Positions 41,611 to 51,491 are shown, numbered from the stretch's first letter. The stretch is 64,000 nucleotides of DNA from Pseudonocardia benzenivorans CB1190 (GCF_000196675.2 NC_015312.1:4712001-4776000), one strand, 5' to 3'. The notes: a model not told the origin generated them from the letters alone. Numbers and translations: made by a program.

Positions 41611-42315
41611 TCAGGCGTCGCGCTCGGCGCGCCAGAACGTGAACCCGCCGAGACGGCTGTCGCCCGCTCCCAGCCGGACCACCCGGCCGAAGCCCGCCTC
41701 GGCGAGCAGCGCCGCGACGTCCGGGCCCTCTCCCCGCCCCTCCGCCTGGCCGTGACCGTGCCCGTGGCCGTGGCCCTCTCCGCCATGGCCACGCAGGTGG
41801 CCGGCGGCGATCCGCGAGAGCACGCGCGCCAGCGGCACCACCTCGCCGCGGTCGATGTCGACCACGTGCAGCCGCCCGCCCGGGGCGAGCACCCGTCGGG
41901 CCTCGCGCAGCGCGGTGACGCGGTCGGCGGCCGCGACGTGGTGCAGCATGAACGACGACAGGACGCGGTCGACGCTGCCGTCGCCGAGCGGGAGGTCCTC
42001 GGCGAACCCGTGCCGGTGGGTGACCTGCACGCCCGCCGCCCTCGCCTTGCGGTTCGCCCGCGCGATCGCGCCGGGGTCCGGGTCGATCCCGGTGACGACG
42101 GCGGCCGGCTCGGCCTGCGCCGCGAGGATCGTCAGGTTGCCGGTGCCGCAGCCGACCTCCAGCACCCGGGTCCCGGGCTCGATGCCCGCCTGCACCAGCA
42201 GCCGCCAGTGCGCGTCGCGAGCGCCGAGGAAACGGGAGTACCTGTCGTAGAACGGCAGCAGCCGCGGGTCGGCCATGGCCGGCAGATACTCGCGGGCGGT
42301 GGTCGCGGCAGTCAT
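41611..42315 (-). CDS. Class I SAM methyltransferase with His-rich insert
   Basis: 234 residues. Motif I is VLEVGCGTGNLTIL, with VVTGIDPDPGAIARAN and LSSFMLHHVAA following, a UbiE/Methyltransf_11-type fold. Between strands 6 and 7 there is an insert, GHLRGHGGEGHGHGHGHGQ, with eight histidines, which could bind nickel or zinc. Divergent from an AraC regulator. Substrate unknown; the metal-binding insert hints at arsenite- or metalloid-type methylation but does not prove it. Confidence 0.82.
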   Translation of the reverse strand: MTAATTAREYLPAMADPRLLPFYDRYSRFLGARDAHWRLLVQAGIEPGTRVLEVGCGTGNLTILAAQAEPAAVVTGIDPDPGAIARANRKARAAGVQVTHRHGFAEDLPLGDGSVDRVLSSFMLHHVAAADRVTALREARRVLAPGGRLHVVDIDRGEVVPLARVLSRIAAGHLRGHGGEGHGHGHGHGQAEGRGEGPDVAALLAEAGFGRVVRLGAGDSRLGGFTFWRAERDA

Positions 42316-42329
42316 GCTTCACTCCAGAT

Positions 42330-42395
42330 AACGAAGTTCGGTGGTGACATCCACTCTCACTGCGCTTCGATCTGCGGACAAGCAACGAAGTGCGG
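42330..42395. promoter_or_regulatory. Paired AACGAAGTNCGG sites, candidate AraC operators
   Basis: AACGAAGTTCGG (42330-42341) and AACGAAGTGCGG (42384-42395) are direct repeats 54 bp apart, about five helical turns. They lie between the divergent methyltransferase and AraC starts. AraC proteins typically bind such spaced direct repeats. Confidence 0.6.
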
Positions 42396-42397
42396 GC

Positions 42398-43327
42398 ATG
42401 ATGGGACTTTCTTCGGGTGCGGACGCGCTCGCCGACACCGGTGTGCACCTGGTCGGTTACGACCGGCGGGCCGGGGTTCCGCCGGTCACCGTCCAGAGCT
42501 GGGCCGCGGGCGAGCGCCGCGGCGCCGTCGTACCGGGAGCGCACGCGCACGACTTCCTCGTCCTGCTCTTCGTCGAGGACGGCGAGGACGCGCTGCGGGT
42601 CGACGGACACGACTGGACGCTCGGCGCCGGGGACGCGTTCGTCATCGCGCCCGGAGCCGTCGTCGGGCCGCCCGACGGACACTCCCCCGCCCGCGTGTGG
42701 GCCGTCTTCTTCCCCGCCGACGCCGTCGACCCGGGTGCGGCCGCCCCGTTGGCATCGTGGCACGGTCATCCGCTGCTCGCCGCGTTCGGGTCGACGGCGT
42801 TCGGCGGGCACCGGCGCGGCGGCGCGCAACGGCTGCGCGTCCCCGACGAGGACCGACCGCAGTGGCTCGCCCAGCTGCACGAGCTCGACGCCGAGCTGCG
42901 CGGGCGCCGGGACGGGTACGCCGACGCCGTCCGCGCCCACCTCACGCTGCTGCTGGTCCGGCTGGGCCGGCTCCGGCCCGGCCCCCCGGACGACCCGGGT
43001 GTGGAGCCCCTGCTCGCCGCGGTGCTCGACGTCGTCGAGAACCGGTTCCGCGAGCCGATCTCGTTGCGCGACATCGCGGCCGCGGTCGGGCTGACGCCCG
43101 GGCACGTGACCACCGTGGTCGGCCGCCGCACCGGCCGGACGGTCCAGCAGTGGCTCACCGAGCGGCGCATGCGCGAGGCGCGACGGTTGCTGGCCGACAC
43201 CGATCTCACGGTCGCCGACATCGCCCATCGGGTCGGCTACCGGGACGGCGGGTACTTCGTCCGGCGCTTCCGCGCGGAGCACGGCGTCCCGCCCGCGGCG
43301 TGGCGCAGGGCCGGCCGCGCGGGCTGA
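42398..43327 (+). CDS. AraC-family regulator
   Basis: 309 residues from the ATGATG at 42398. The N-terminal cupin-like AraC_binding domain (HAHDFLVLLFVEDGEDALRVDGHDWTLGAGDAFVIAPGAV) is followed by the two-HTH domain (ISLRDIAAAVGLTPGHVTTVVGRRTGRTVQQWLTERRMREA and LTVADIAHRVGYRDGGYFVRRFRAEHG). Divergent from the methyltransferase and probably activates it. Ligand unknown. Confidence 0.88.
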   Translation: MMGLSSGADALADTGVHLVGYDRRAGVPPVTVQSWAAGERRGAVVPGAHAHDFLVLLFVEDGEDALRVDGHDWTLGAGDAFVIAPGAVVGPPDGHSPARVWAVFFPADAVDPGAAAPLASWHGHPLLAAFGSTAFGGHRRGGAQRLRVPDEDRPQWLAQLHELDAELRGRRDGYADAVRAHLTLLLVRLGRLRPGPPDDPGVEPLLAAVLDVVENRFREPISLRDIAAAVGLTPGHVTTVVGRRTGRTVQQWLTERRMREARRLLADTDLTVADIAHRVGYRDGGYFVRRFRAEHGVPPAAWRRAGRAG

Positions 43328-43360
43328 GGGCATCGCCCGCGGAGTCGTCGACGCACACGA

Positions 43361-43408
43361 GCGCAACCTGAGCGCTCCCCCGAACCCGCCGGACGACAGT
43401 CAGGTTGC
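43361..43408. terminator. 10-bp hairpin between convergent AraC and TetR genes
   Basis: Arms CGCAACCTGA (43361-43370) and TCAGGTTGCG (43399-43408), with a 28-nt loop. Member of the GCAACCT hairpin family also seen at 27384 and 60607. Confidence 0.5.
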
Positions 43409-43429
43409 GGCCGGGCAGGGGGTCGGCGG

Positions 43430-44113
43430 TCAGACGCCGTCGTGGGCCAGGTCGCCGGAACGGGCGCTCGCGCGGTGCACGTCGGGACCGTCGAAGGCAC
43501 GCAGGGCCGCCCGCATCGCGGCGTCGAACTCGGCATGATGCCGGCGGGCCGCGCCGGGATCGTCGGCGGCCGTCCGCGCGAGGTCCTCGGTGGCGACGCG
43601 CAACGCCGCGTTGACGGCCGCGGCCCGCAGCCGGACGCGGAGATCGTCGGCCGGCAGCCCCAGCCGCTCGCCGAGCACCTCGGCCAGCGTGGTCTCGGCC
43701 CGCTCGTGCAGCACGAGCCACACCGCGCGCAGGACGGGCTCGTCACGCGTCATCCGAATCACCGCGAGGACGTCGGCGACGTCGGCGGCCGACGGCGCAC
43801 CGAGGAAGGCGTACTCAGCGCGCAGGTGCTCGCCGAGGTCGGCGCCGGGCGGCCACGATCGCAGGACGGCCTGGAAGTCCTCGGTCGCCCGGGACAGCAG
43901 CGGCTCGACGCACGCCTCCTTGGTGCGGAACCAGCGCCAGAGGGTGCGCTCGGAGACCCCCGCGGCCCGCGCGATCTGCTCCCCCGACGTCGCCGCGACA
44001 CCCTGCTCGCGGAACAGCCGCACGGCCTGCCGGGAGATCACGAGCCGCTGCTCGCGGCGCTGCTCGTCACTGATCGGCGGGCGGCCCCGCCTGGCCCCGA
44101 CGTCCTGCGGCAT
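43430..44113 (-). CDS. TetR-family regulator, divergent from P450
   Basis: 227 residues: RLVISRQAVRLFREQGVAATSGEQIARAAGVSERTLWRWFRTKEACVEPLL is the HTH, and the C-terminal part is that of the AcrR-type group near SACE_7040-like proteins. Divergent from the P450 gene with a ~110-bp gap that includes an AT-rich GTTTTAATTGGC and TTCGCGAA. Likely controls the P450. Confidence 0.85.
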   Translation of the reverse strand: MPQDVGARRGRPPISDEQRREQRLVISRQAVRLFREQGVAATSGEQIARAAGVSERTLWRWFRTKEACVEPLLSRATEDFQAVLRSWPPGADLGEHLRAEYAFLGAPSAADVADVLAVIRMTRDEPVLRAVWLVLHERAETTLAEVLGERLGLPADDLRVRLRAAAVNAALRVATEDLARTAADDPGAARRHHAEFDAAMRAALRAFDGPDVHRASARSGDLAHDGV

Positions 44114-44222
44114 GCCACCCCCTCGCCCGTTTCGCGAAGAACAAGCCTAGTCCCGGTTTTAATTGGCAGCATCTGTCATGAATTCGTACGCTCGGGACGC
44201 CGCGTACTCGGGAAGGAGTCCC

Positions 44223-45437
44223 ATGACCACCGCCACCGACCGCCGCCGACTGCCGTTCGACCGGCCGAACGTACTCGACCTCGCGCCGCTCTACGACGTG
44301 CTCCGCCGCGAGGCACCCGTCGCACCCGTCACGACTCCGGCAGGCGATCCCGCCTGGCTCGTCACCCGGTTCGAGGAGGTGCGAGAGTTGTTGGGCGACA
44401 AGCGGTTCGGTCGATCCCATCCCGAACCGGAGAACGCCGCGAGGATCACCCACGCCGCGATCCAGGACGGGCCGACCGGCGACCACGAGACCGAGGAGGC
44501 CGACCACACCCGGATGCGCCGGCTCCTCACGCCCGCCTTCTCCGCCAGGCGCATGCTCGCCCTGTCCGGCCACGTGCAGGAACTCGTCGACGGCTACCTC
44601 GACGCGCTGGTCGCCGCACACCACCGGGCCGCCGACGGCGTGGTCGACCTGCACGCCGGGCTCGCGTTCCCGCTACCGGTCGCGGTGATCTGCCGGCTAC
44701 TGGGAGTCCCGGAGGACGACGGCGCGCGTTTCCGGTCGCTGTCGGACCGGATGGCCACGGCGTCGGCGGACGGCGACGCACACCGCGCCCGCACCGAGTT
44801 CGGGCACTACATGGCCGGGCTCGCCGAGGCCAAGCGGGCCCGGCCCGGCGAGGACGTCATCTCCGACCTCGTCCGCGCGCAGGCCGAGGACGGCGGCTTC
44901 GGCTACGCCGAGATGGTGCGGCTCGCCGTCGGCCTGCTCTTCGCGGGGCACGAGACCACGGTCAACCGGATCGGCCTCGGCACGCTGTTCCTGATGACGC
45001 GGCGCGCGCACTGGGAGGCGCTGGTCGCCGACCCGGACACACTCGTCGGACCGACCGTCGAGGAGATCATGCGGCTCGGCGCACCGGGAGATCTCGGCCT
45101 GCTGCGCTACGCGCACACCGACGTCGACGTCGCCGGCGTCACGATCCGGCGCGGCGACGCCGTCATCCTCTCGATCAACGCGGCGAACCGGGACCCCGCC
45201 GCCTTCTCCGACGCCGAGACGTTCGACCCCGGCCGCCCCGAGCACGCACACCTGGGCTTCGGTCACGGTGCGCACTTCTGCATCGGCGCGAGCCTGGCCA
45301 GGGTCGAGCTGCGGACCGTCTTCGCGACGCTCGCCCGCCGGCTCCCGGACCTGCGCCTGGCGCGGGACCTCGACGAGATCGGGGTGCGCGTCGGGCACAT
45401 CACCGGCGGCGTGACGGAGCTGCCCGTGACCTGGTGA
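44223..45437 (+). CDS. Cytochrome P450
   Basis: 404 residues, start with GGAGTCCC ribosome-site context. I-helix AGHETT near residue 240, E-x-x-R in EEIMR, and the haem loop FGHGAHFCIG near residue 345, all intact. N-terminus is soluble, as in bacterial CYPs. No ferredoxin gene is next to it. Substrate unknown; linked by position to the divergent TetR and the following MFS gene. Confidence 0.92.
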   Translation: MTTATDRRRLPFDRPNVLDLAPLYDVLRREAPVAPVTTPAGDPAWLVTRFEEVRELLGDKRFGRSHPEPENAARITHAAIQDGPTGDHETEEADHTRMRRLLTPAFSARRMLALSGHVQELVDGYLDALVAAHHRAADGVVDLHAGLAFPLPVAVICRLLGVPEDDGARFRSLSDRMATASADGDAHRARTEFGHYMAGLAEAKRARPGEDVISDLVRAQAEDGGFGYAEMVRLAVGLLFAGHETTVNRIGLGTLFLMTRRAHWEALVADPDTLVGPTVEEIMRLGAPGDLGLLRYAHTDVDVAGVTIRRGDAVILSINAANRDPAAFSDAETFDPGRPEHAHLGFGHGAHFCIGASLARVELRTVFATLARRLPDLRLARDLDEIGVRVGHITGGVTELPVTW

Positions 45438-45704
45438 GGGGCCGGGGCTCCCAGGGCGGAGTTACCCGACGGCCCTGAACGGGGCACAGCGCACGGCGAG
45501 AAGGTCGACATCCGGCCGCTCGGCCCGCCTTTCGGGACCACCATCAGCGACGGCCGTCGCATGATCGACTTTCCTCGACGGCGGGTAGCGCGCGGACGGC
45601 CGCATGGCCCCGATCGGAGTCGACGAGGCGCGGCCGAAGGACCGAGGGCCGGCGTCGGCTCACCCTTGATCACCCTGGCGACGCACGGGCTACCGTCCTG
45701 TCTC

Positions 45705-46934
45705 ATGACCAGCGGCGAACCCGACGTCCAGCGGCGCATCCTGACCGTGCTGGTCGGGGCGCAGGTCCTCAGCGGCGCGGGCCTCGCCGCGGGCATCACG
45801 GTCGGAGCGCTGCTCGCCGAACAGATGCTGGGCAGCACGGGCCTCGCGGGCGTCCCGACGGCGCTGTTCACGATCGGGTCGGCGGCCACCGCCGCCGCCG
45901 TCGGGCGCATCTCGCAACGTTCCGGCCGCCGCGCCGGGCTCACGCTCGGCTACGCGGCGGGTGCCGTCGGCAGCGGCGCCGTCGTGGTCGCGGCGGTGCT
46001 GGGCAACGTCCCGCTGCTGTTCGCCGCGCTGCTCGTCTACGGCGCGGGCACGGCCACGAACCTGCAGGCCCGCTACGCCGGTGCCGATCTGGCCTCGCCC
46101 GCCCGACGCGGGCGCGCGGTCAGCGTCGTTCTCGTCGCGACGACACTGGGCGGTGTCGTCGGCCCGAACCTCGTCTCGGTCACCGGCGGTGTGGCGACGG
46201 CGTGGGGCATCCCCGCGCTGGCGGGCCCGTTCCTGCTGGCGGGAGTCGCCTACGCGGTGGCGGCCGCCGTGCTCGGGGTGCTGCTGCGGCCCGATCCGCT
46301 GCTGCTGGCCCGCGAGCTCGCGACGGCCCCGGGGCCCGGCGGGACGACCGCGCCCGACGTCGCGGGCTCGCGTGCCGGGGTGGTGCTCGGCGCCACGGTC
46401 ATGATCCTCACGCAGATCGTGATGGTCGCGATCATGACGATGACGCCGGTGCACATGGCCGCGCACGGGCACGGCGTCGGGGCGGCGGGGGTCGTGATCG
46501 CCGTGCACGTCGCCGCGATGTACCTGCCCTCGCCCGTCACCGGGTGGCTCGTGGACAGGATCGGCCGGATCGCGGTCGCCGCCCTGTCGGGTGGGACGCT
46601 GCTGCTCGCCGGGGTCCTCGCCGCGGTCGCGCCGGACGACTCGGTCGCGCTGCTGACGGTCGCGCTCGCCCTGCTCGGACTCGGCTGGAACTTCGGCCTG
46701 ATCAGCGGCACCGCGATCATCACCGACGCCGTGCCGCTCGCGTCCCGCGCGACGACGCAGGGCGCCGTCGACGTCTGCATCGCGCTCTCGGGCGCGGGCG
46801 GCGGGCTGGCGTCGGGGCTCGTCGTCGCGACGGCCGGCTTCCCGACGCTGGCCCTCGCCGGCGGGGTGCTCGCGCTGCTGGTCCTGCCGGTCATCGTCGC
46901 CACGGCGGGCGCGCGACGGGCCACGGCGGGCTGA
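45705..46934 (+). CDS. MFS transporter
   Basis: 409 residues from the ATG at 45705 (MTSGEPDVQRRILTVLVGAQ). Twelve hydrophobic segments, with a motif-A-like ISQRSGRRAGLTL and a His-containing loop MTPVHMAAHGHGVGAAG in the middle. Resembles actinobacterial multidrug/YajR-like carriers. The preceding 267 bp hold no convincing gene, but probably the promoter. Confidence 0.85.
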   Translation: MTSGEPDVQRRILTVLVGAQVLSGAGLAAGITVGALLAEQMLGSTGLAGVPTALFTIGSAATAAAVGRISQRSGRRAGLTLGYAAGAVGSGAVVVAAVLGNVPLLFAALLVYGAGTATNLQARYAGADLASPARRGRAVSVVLVATTLGGVVGPNLVSVTGGVATAWGIPALAGPFLLAGVAYAVAAAVLGVLLRPDPLLLARELATAPGPGGTTAPDVAGSRAGVVLGATVMILTQIVMVAIMTMTPVHMAAHGHGVGAAGVVIAVHVAAMYLPSPVTGWLVDRIGRIAVAALSGGTLLLAGVLAAVAPDDSVALLTVALALLGLGWNFGLISGTAIITDAVPLASRATTQGAVDVCIALSGAGGGLASGLVVATAGFPTLALAGGVLALLVLPVIVATAGARRATAG

Positions 46935-47016
46935 GGCCGGCGGTTCGCGGCCGGGGAACGCCGGCGTTGTCGCAGCGGGCGGCACGACCGATGCTGGGCG
47001 CGGAGTGGAGGCGACG

Positions 47017-47976
47017 ATGCCCGGCATCTCCGTCACGACCAGCGCCCCTGACGAGGCGCGTGACGAGTGCGCCCGCGTCTACTTCCCGCACCGGCTCGCG
47101 GTCATGGCCGACACCGACCGGTTCCGGATGTCGCTGTCCGCGGTCGGGCTGCCGACCGGGTCCGCGGGGCTGCTCGGATACGCGGGCGAGGTCCGGATCG
47201 AGACCGGTGAGCTCGCCACCGGCTACGAGGTCAACGTCCCGCTCGACGGGCGCCTGCGCACGTGGACCGGGCACGCCGACGTGTGCGCGTCGCCGGCGCG
47301 GGCTGCGGTCTACCGGCCCGACGGCCGCGCGACCCTGCACGGCTGGGCGGGCGGCGGGCGCCTGTTCGGGCTCAAGATCGAACGCGCGGCGCTGGAGTCG
47401 ACGCTCGCCGAGCTGATCGACCGGCCCGTCCGCGGCGTCGTGCCGCTCGGCCCGAGCCTCGACCTGGCGTCGACGCCCGGACGGCAGTGGTGGGGTCTCG
47501 CGCGGTCCCTCGTCGCGCTCGTCGAGGATCCCGACGGGCCGCTGGCCGCCCCGGTCGTCGTCCGGCCACTGGCGCAGAGCGTCGTCGCCGCGCTGCTGCA
47601 CGTCGTCGAGCACCCCTACCGCGACGCGCTCGCCACCCGGCCGGCAGCGCCGCGCCCGGCGACGGTCCGCGAGGCCGTCGACCTGCTCGACGCCCATCCC
47701 GAGGTCGCGTGGACGGTCCCCGACCTGGCCGGCCGGGTCGGCGTCGGCAGCCGGGCGCTGCAGGACGGGTTCGCCCGCCACGTCGGGACCTCGCCGACGG
47801 CATACCTGCGCCAGGTGCGCCTCGCCCGGGTGCACGCCGACCTGCTCGCCGCCGACCCGCGGCGGACGTCGGTCACCGACGTCGCGCTGCGCTGGGGGTT
47901 CACCCACCTGGGCCGGTTCGCCGCGGCGTACCGACGCCGCTACGGCTGCGCGCCGTCGCGGACGCTGACCCGCTGA
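47017..47976 (+). CDS. AraC-family regulator (cupin_6 type)
   Basis: 319 residues from the ATG with GGAGG five bases upstream; a GTG at 47005 is the alternative. An N-terminal AraC-binding-like domain (TGYEVNVPLDGRLRTWTGH) of the EutR/FeaR group is followed by HTHs VPDLAGRVGVGSRALQDGFARHVGTSPTAYLRQVRLARV and VTDVALRWGFTHLGRFAAAYRRRYG. Upstream of a P450 in the same direction; likely its activator. Confidence 0.88.
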   Translation: MPGISVTTSAPDEARDECARVYFPHRLAVMADTDRFRMSLSAVGLPTGSAGLLGYAGEVRIETGELATGYEVNVPLDGRLRTWTGHADVCASPARAAVYRPDGRATLHGWAGGGRLFGLKIERAALESTLAELIDRPVRGVVPLGPSLDLASTPGRQWWGLARSLVALVEDPDGPLAAPVVVRPLAQSVVAALLHVVEHPYRDALATRPAAPRPATVREAVDLLDAHPEVAWTVPDLAGRVGVGSRALQDGFARHVGTSPTAYLRQVRLARVHADLLAADPRRTSVTDVALRWGFTHLGRFAAAYRRRYGCAPSRTLTR

Positions 47977-48087
47977 ACGCGGGTTCCGGGAACTGCGCGT
48001 TCCGGCCTCCCCGGCTGCGCATCGCGGATCGTGGACCGGGATCGTCGCCCCTAGCCTCGCTGCGACCAGCGCAGGAGGGACCGCGAC

Positions 48088-49329
48088 ATGACCGCCACCA
48101 CGTCGTCGACCGAGGACGCCGCCGCCGACTTCAACCCGATGGTGAGCCCCCACCGGGAGGACCCGCACCTGTTCTACCGCACCGCGCGCTCCCGGCCGCC
48201 GGCCCTGAGCCCCACGCTCGGCGCGTACCTCGTCACCCGCTACGACGACCTCGTCACCGTCGTCGACGATCCGCAGACCTTCTCCTCCGAGGCGGCCCTC
48301 CCGTTCATCTACGCGAACCCGCCCGAGGTCACGTCGGTCCTGGAGGCGGGCGGGGTGCCGGAGACGACAATGGTCGTCAACGAGGACGAGCCCGAGCACC
48401 GGGCGTTCCGCCGGGTCTTCGACGCCGGGTTCACCGGCGCGCGGGTCCGGGCCATGCTGCCGACGATGCGCGCCCGCGCCGACGAGCTGGTCGACGCCTT
48501 CGCCGGCGGTGCAGCCGACCTCGTCGCCGACTACGCCGTTCCCTTCGTCCAGACGGTGATCAGCGCGATCATCGGCTTCCCGGCCGAGGACACCGCGCGC
48601 ATCCAGGCCTGGACCGACGACGTCACCACGCTCTGGAACCCGCTGTCCCCCGTCGATGACCGGGTCGCCGCCGCGCACCGGATGGCCGAGTACACCCGCT
48701 ACCTGCAGGCACTGATCGACGACCGGCGCGCCCGTCCGCGCGAGGACCTGCTCTCCGACCTCGTCCACGGCGCCAACGGCTTCCCCGGCGTCCCCGACGA
48801 GTACACCCACAACATCGTGCGGGGCGCCGCACGGGTGGCCGGGTTCGACACGACGCGCGACGCGATCACGGCCACCGTCCTGGTGATCCTGCAGCACCCC
48901 GACGTCCGCGACCGGGTGCTCGCCGATCCCGCCCGGGCCATCCCGCGCGCGACCGAGGAGGCGCTGCGTCGCGACGCCCCGCATCGCGGGCTGTTCCGCA
49001 TCACGACCCGCGAGGTCGACCTCGGCGGCACACACCTGCCGGCCGGGACCCCGTTGCTGCTGCTCTTCGGGTCGGGCAACCGCGACGAGACCAGGTTCCC
49101 CGACCCGGACGCCGTCGATCTCGACCGGCCCAACGTCCGCGAGCACCTGGCGTTCGGGCGCGGCCTGCACGTCTGCCCCGGAGCCCCGATGGCCCGCGCC
49201 GAGATCCGCGTCGCCCTGGAGACGCTGTTCCGCCGGCTGCCCAACGTCCGGCTCGCCGACGGCTTCGAGCCGATCTACATCGCCAGCTACTTCTTCCGCG
49301 GTCTGGAGTCGCTGCACGTCACCTGGTGA
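48088..49329 (+). CDS. Cytochrome P450
   Basis: 413 residues. I-helix VAGFDTTRD, E-x-x-R in EEALRR and haem loop FGRGLHVCPG are present. The N-terminus NPMVSPHREDPHLFYRTAR and the C-terminal FFRGLESLHVTW recall CYPs acting on aromatic or terpenoid substrates with the aldo/keto reductase and LLM enzymes next door. The stop overlaps a shadow start, and the next true gene begins 74 bp on. No redox partner in the cluster. Confidence 0.92.
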   Translation: MTATTSSTEDAAADFNPMVSPHREDPHLFYRTARSRPPALSPTLGAYLVTRYDDLVTVVDDPQTFSSEAALPFIYANPPEVTSVLEAGGVPETTMVVNEDEPEHRAFRRVFDAGFTGARVRAMLPTMRARADELVDAFAGGAADLVADYAVPFVQTVISAIIGFPAEDTARIQAWTDDVTTLWNPLSPVDDRVAAAHRMAEYTRYLQALIDDRRARPREDLLSDLVHGANGFPGVPDEYTHNIVRGAARVAGFDTTRDAITATVLVILQHPDVRDRVLADPARAIPRATEEALRRDAPHRGLFRITTREVDLGGTHLPAGTPLLLLFGSGNRDETRFPDPDAVDLDRPNVREHLAFGRGLHVCPGAPMARAEIRVALETLFRRLPNVRLADGFEPIYIASYFFRGLESLHVTW

Positions 49330-49403
49330 GCCGGGCCGGCGCCCGGTCGTGCTGCCCGGCCTGCGATGCTCGGCGGGCGACGTCGTCGAGCGATGGGGAG
49401 AAC

Positions 49404-50447
49404 GTGGAGTACCGACAGCTGGGCCGCTCGGGACTGCGGGTCTCGACCCTGACGATGGGCGCCGCGACGTTCGGCGCCGGGGGTGGCGGCCTGGCCGCCT
49501 GGGGCGACACCGACGTCGCCGGTGCCCGCCGCCAGCTCGACATGTGCCGCGACGCCGGGGTGAACCTCGTCGACACCGCGAACAGCTACTCGGCGGGACG
49601 GTCGGAGGAGATCGTCGGCGAGGTGCTCGAGGGCCGGCGGGAGTCGATGCTGATCTCGACGAAGGTGCGCTTCCCGATGGGCGCGGGCCCCAACGACTCG
49701 GGGCTGTCGCGCCACCACATCCTGGCCCAGGCCGAGGCGAGCCTGCGCCGGCTGCGCACCGACCACATCGACATCTACCACGTGCACGAGTGGGACGGGA
49801 CGGTGCCGCTCGAGGAGACCATCGAGGCGCTGGACTCGCTCGTGCGCGCGGGCAAGGTGCGCTACCTCGGGGTGTCGAACTACGCGGGCTGGCAGCTGAT
49901 GAAGGCGCTCGCGGTCGCCGACGCCCACCACCGGCACCGGTTCGTCAGCAACCAGATCTACTACTCGCTGGAGAGCCGCGACGCCGAGTACGAGCTGCTG
50001 CCGCTCTCACTCGACCAGGGTCTGGGCGTGATGGTGTGGAGCCCGCTGGCGGGCGGCCTGCTGACGGGCAAGTACCGCCGCGACCGCTCACCGGAGAGCG
50101 GCCGGCATCTCGCGGACTGGAACGAGCCGCCCGTCCGCGACCCCGGCAGGCTCTACGACACCGTCGACGTCCTCGTCCGGATCGGCGAACGGCGCGGTGT
50201 CGCCCCGGCGCAGGTCGCGCTGGCCTACCTGCTGACCCGGCCGGCGGTGACGACGCTGGTGGTCGGCGCCCGGACCGACGCGCAGCTCGCCGAGATCCTC
50301 GCCGCGCCGGACCTCACCCTCACCGACGACGAGCTGACCGAACTCGACGCCGTCAGCGCTCCCCCGCTGATCTACCCGCACTGGCACCAGGCCGCGATGG
50401 GCGCGGACCGGCGCGGTCCGTCGGACCGCGTGCTCCACCCGTCCTGA
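49404..50447 (+). CDS. Aldo/keto reductase
   Basis: Start is a GTG after GGGGAG, giving MEYRQLGRSGLRVSTLTMGAATFG; 347 residues. The catalytic tetrad is D and Y in LVDTANSYSAGRSE, K in LISTKVRF and H in IYHVHEWDG. The NADPH loop GVSNYAGWQL is present. Similar to the AKR11/YajO-type group. Probably works with the adjacent P450 and LLM genes in one catabolic or biosynthetic route. Confidence 0.9.
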   Translation: MEYRQLGRSGLRVSTLTMGAATFGAGGGGLAAWGDTDVAGARRQLDMCRDAGVNLVDTANSYSAGRSEEIVGEVLEGRRESMLISTKVRFPMGAGPNDSGLSRHHILAQAEASLRRLRTDHIDIYHVHEWDGTVPLEETIEALDSLVRAGKVRYLGVSNYAGWQLMKALAVADAHHRHRFVSNQIYYSLESRDAEYELLPLSLDQGLGVMVWSPLAGGLLTGKYRRDRSPESGRHLADWNEPPVRDPGRLYDTVDVLVRIGERRGVAPAQVALAYLLTRPAVTTLVVGARTDAQLAEILAAPDLTLTDDELTELDAVSAPPLIYPHWHQAAMGADRRGPSDRVLHPS

Positions 50448-50520
50448 CGCGCGGCCGGTCGGCCGTCCCGGTGACGCCGACGGCAGGGCCCCCGCTCGTC
50501 CGTTCGGCACAATGACGATC

Positions 50521-51423
50521 ATGGACCTGCGGATCACGACCGACGCCCGGCGAGGCGCCGACTACGACACCGAGCTCGCGCTGGTGCGGGCGGCGGAGGC
50601 ACTCGGGTTCAGCGGCTACCTCCGGTCCGACCACTACGTCCCGGTCCCCGACGGCGCGGCCGTCCCGACCGACGCGTGGCTCACGCTCGCCTGCCTGGCC
50701 CGCGAGACGACGGTCATCCGGCTGGGGACGCTGGTCAGCCAGGCGACGTTCCGGCTCCCGACGGTGCTCGCCCTGCAGGTGGCCCAGGTCGACCGCATGT
50801 CGGGCGGCCGGGTCGAGCTCGGCATCGGCGCGGGTGGCGACGCCGCCGAGCACCGCGCCCACGGCATCCCCTTGCCGGCGGACCGCAACGCCCGCTTCGA
50901 GGAGCAGCTGAACATCCTGCACGCGCTGTGGCAGCGGCCGGCCGGATCGACCCACACGCTCCGCGGTACCTACTACGAGCTGGTCGACAGCCCGGTCCCG
51001 CCGACGGCGCAGGAACAGGTCCCGGTCATCGTCAGCGGACTCGAGGCCCCCCGCGCGACCGTGCTCGCGGCCGACTTCGCGCACGAGTTCAACGCCCCGC
51101 TCGTCTCGGTGGCCGAGGCCCGGGCGCAGCTCGACGAGGTCCGCTCGTTCGCGGACTACCGACCCGACCTCGTGTACTCGGTGACCGTCGCGACGTACGT
51201 CGGGCGCAGCGACGACGAGGTGGCCCGGCGCGCGGCGGCCGCCGGCCGGGACCTGGCCGAGCTGAGGTCCTCGGGTGTCGTCGGCTCCCCGGCCGAGGCC
51301 GTCGACGCCCTCGGCCGCTACGCGGAGGCCGGCGCCACCCGGGTGTACCTGCAGCTCGACGACGCCTCCGACCTCGACCAGCTCGAGCTCATCGCCTCGG
51401 CCGTCGCCCCGCAGCTCGGTTGA
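50521..51423 (+). CDS. LLM-class F420-dependent oxidoreductase
   Basis: 300 residues: LRITTDARRGADYDTELALVRAAEALGFSGYLRSDHYVPV and GGRVELGIGAGGDAAEHRAHGIPL mark the luciferase-like TIM barrel of the TIGR03560-type F420 group. The start is ATG 50521, with ATG 50512 possible. Expected to transfer hydride from F420H2 to an unsaturated or oxidised substrate. Confidence 0.88.
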   Translation: MDLRITTDARRGADYDTELALVRAAEALGFSGYLRSDHYVPVPDGAAVPTDAWLTLACLARETTVIRLGTLVSQATFRLPTVLALQVAQVDRMSGGRVELGIGAGGDAAEHRAHGIPLPADRNARFEEQLNILHALWQRPAGSTHTLRGTYYELVDSPVPPTAQEQVPVIVSGLEAPRATVLAADFAHEFNAPLVSVAEARAQLDEVRSFADYRPDLVYSVTVATYVGRSDDEVARRAAAAGRDLAELRSSGVVGSPAEAVDALGRYAEAGATRVYLQLDDASDLDQLELIASAVAPQLG

Positions 51424-51491
51424 TCCGCCCGGTCCGCGTCCTGGGCGGATCATGCTCGCGCGCCACGCCGCCGACTGGCAGAGTCCCGCCC

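Noticed and set aside
46891..49317. 808-codon minus-strand frame
   Set aside because: Antisense to the AraC and P450 genes, which have clear motifs.
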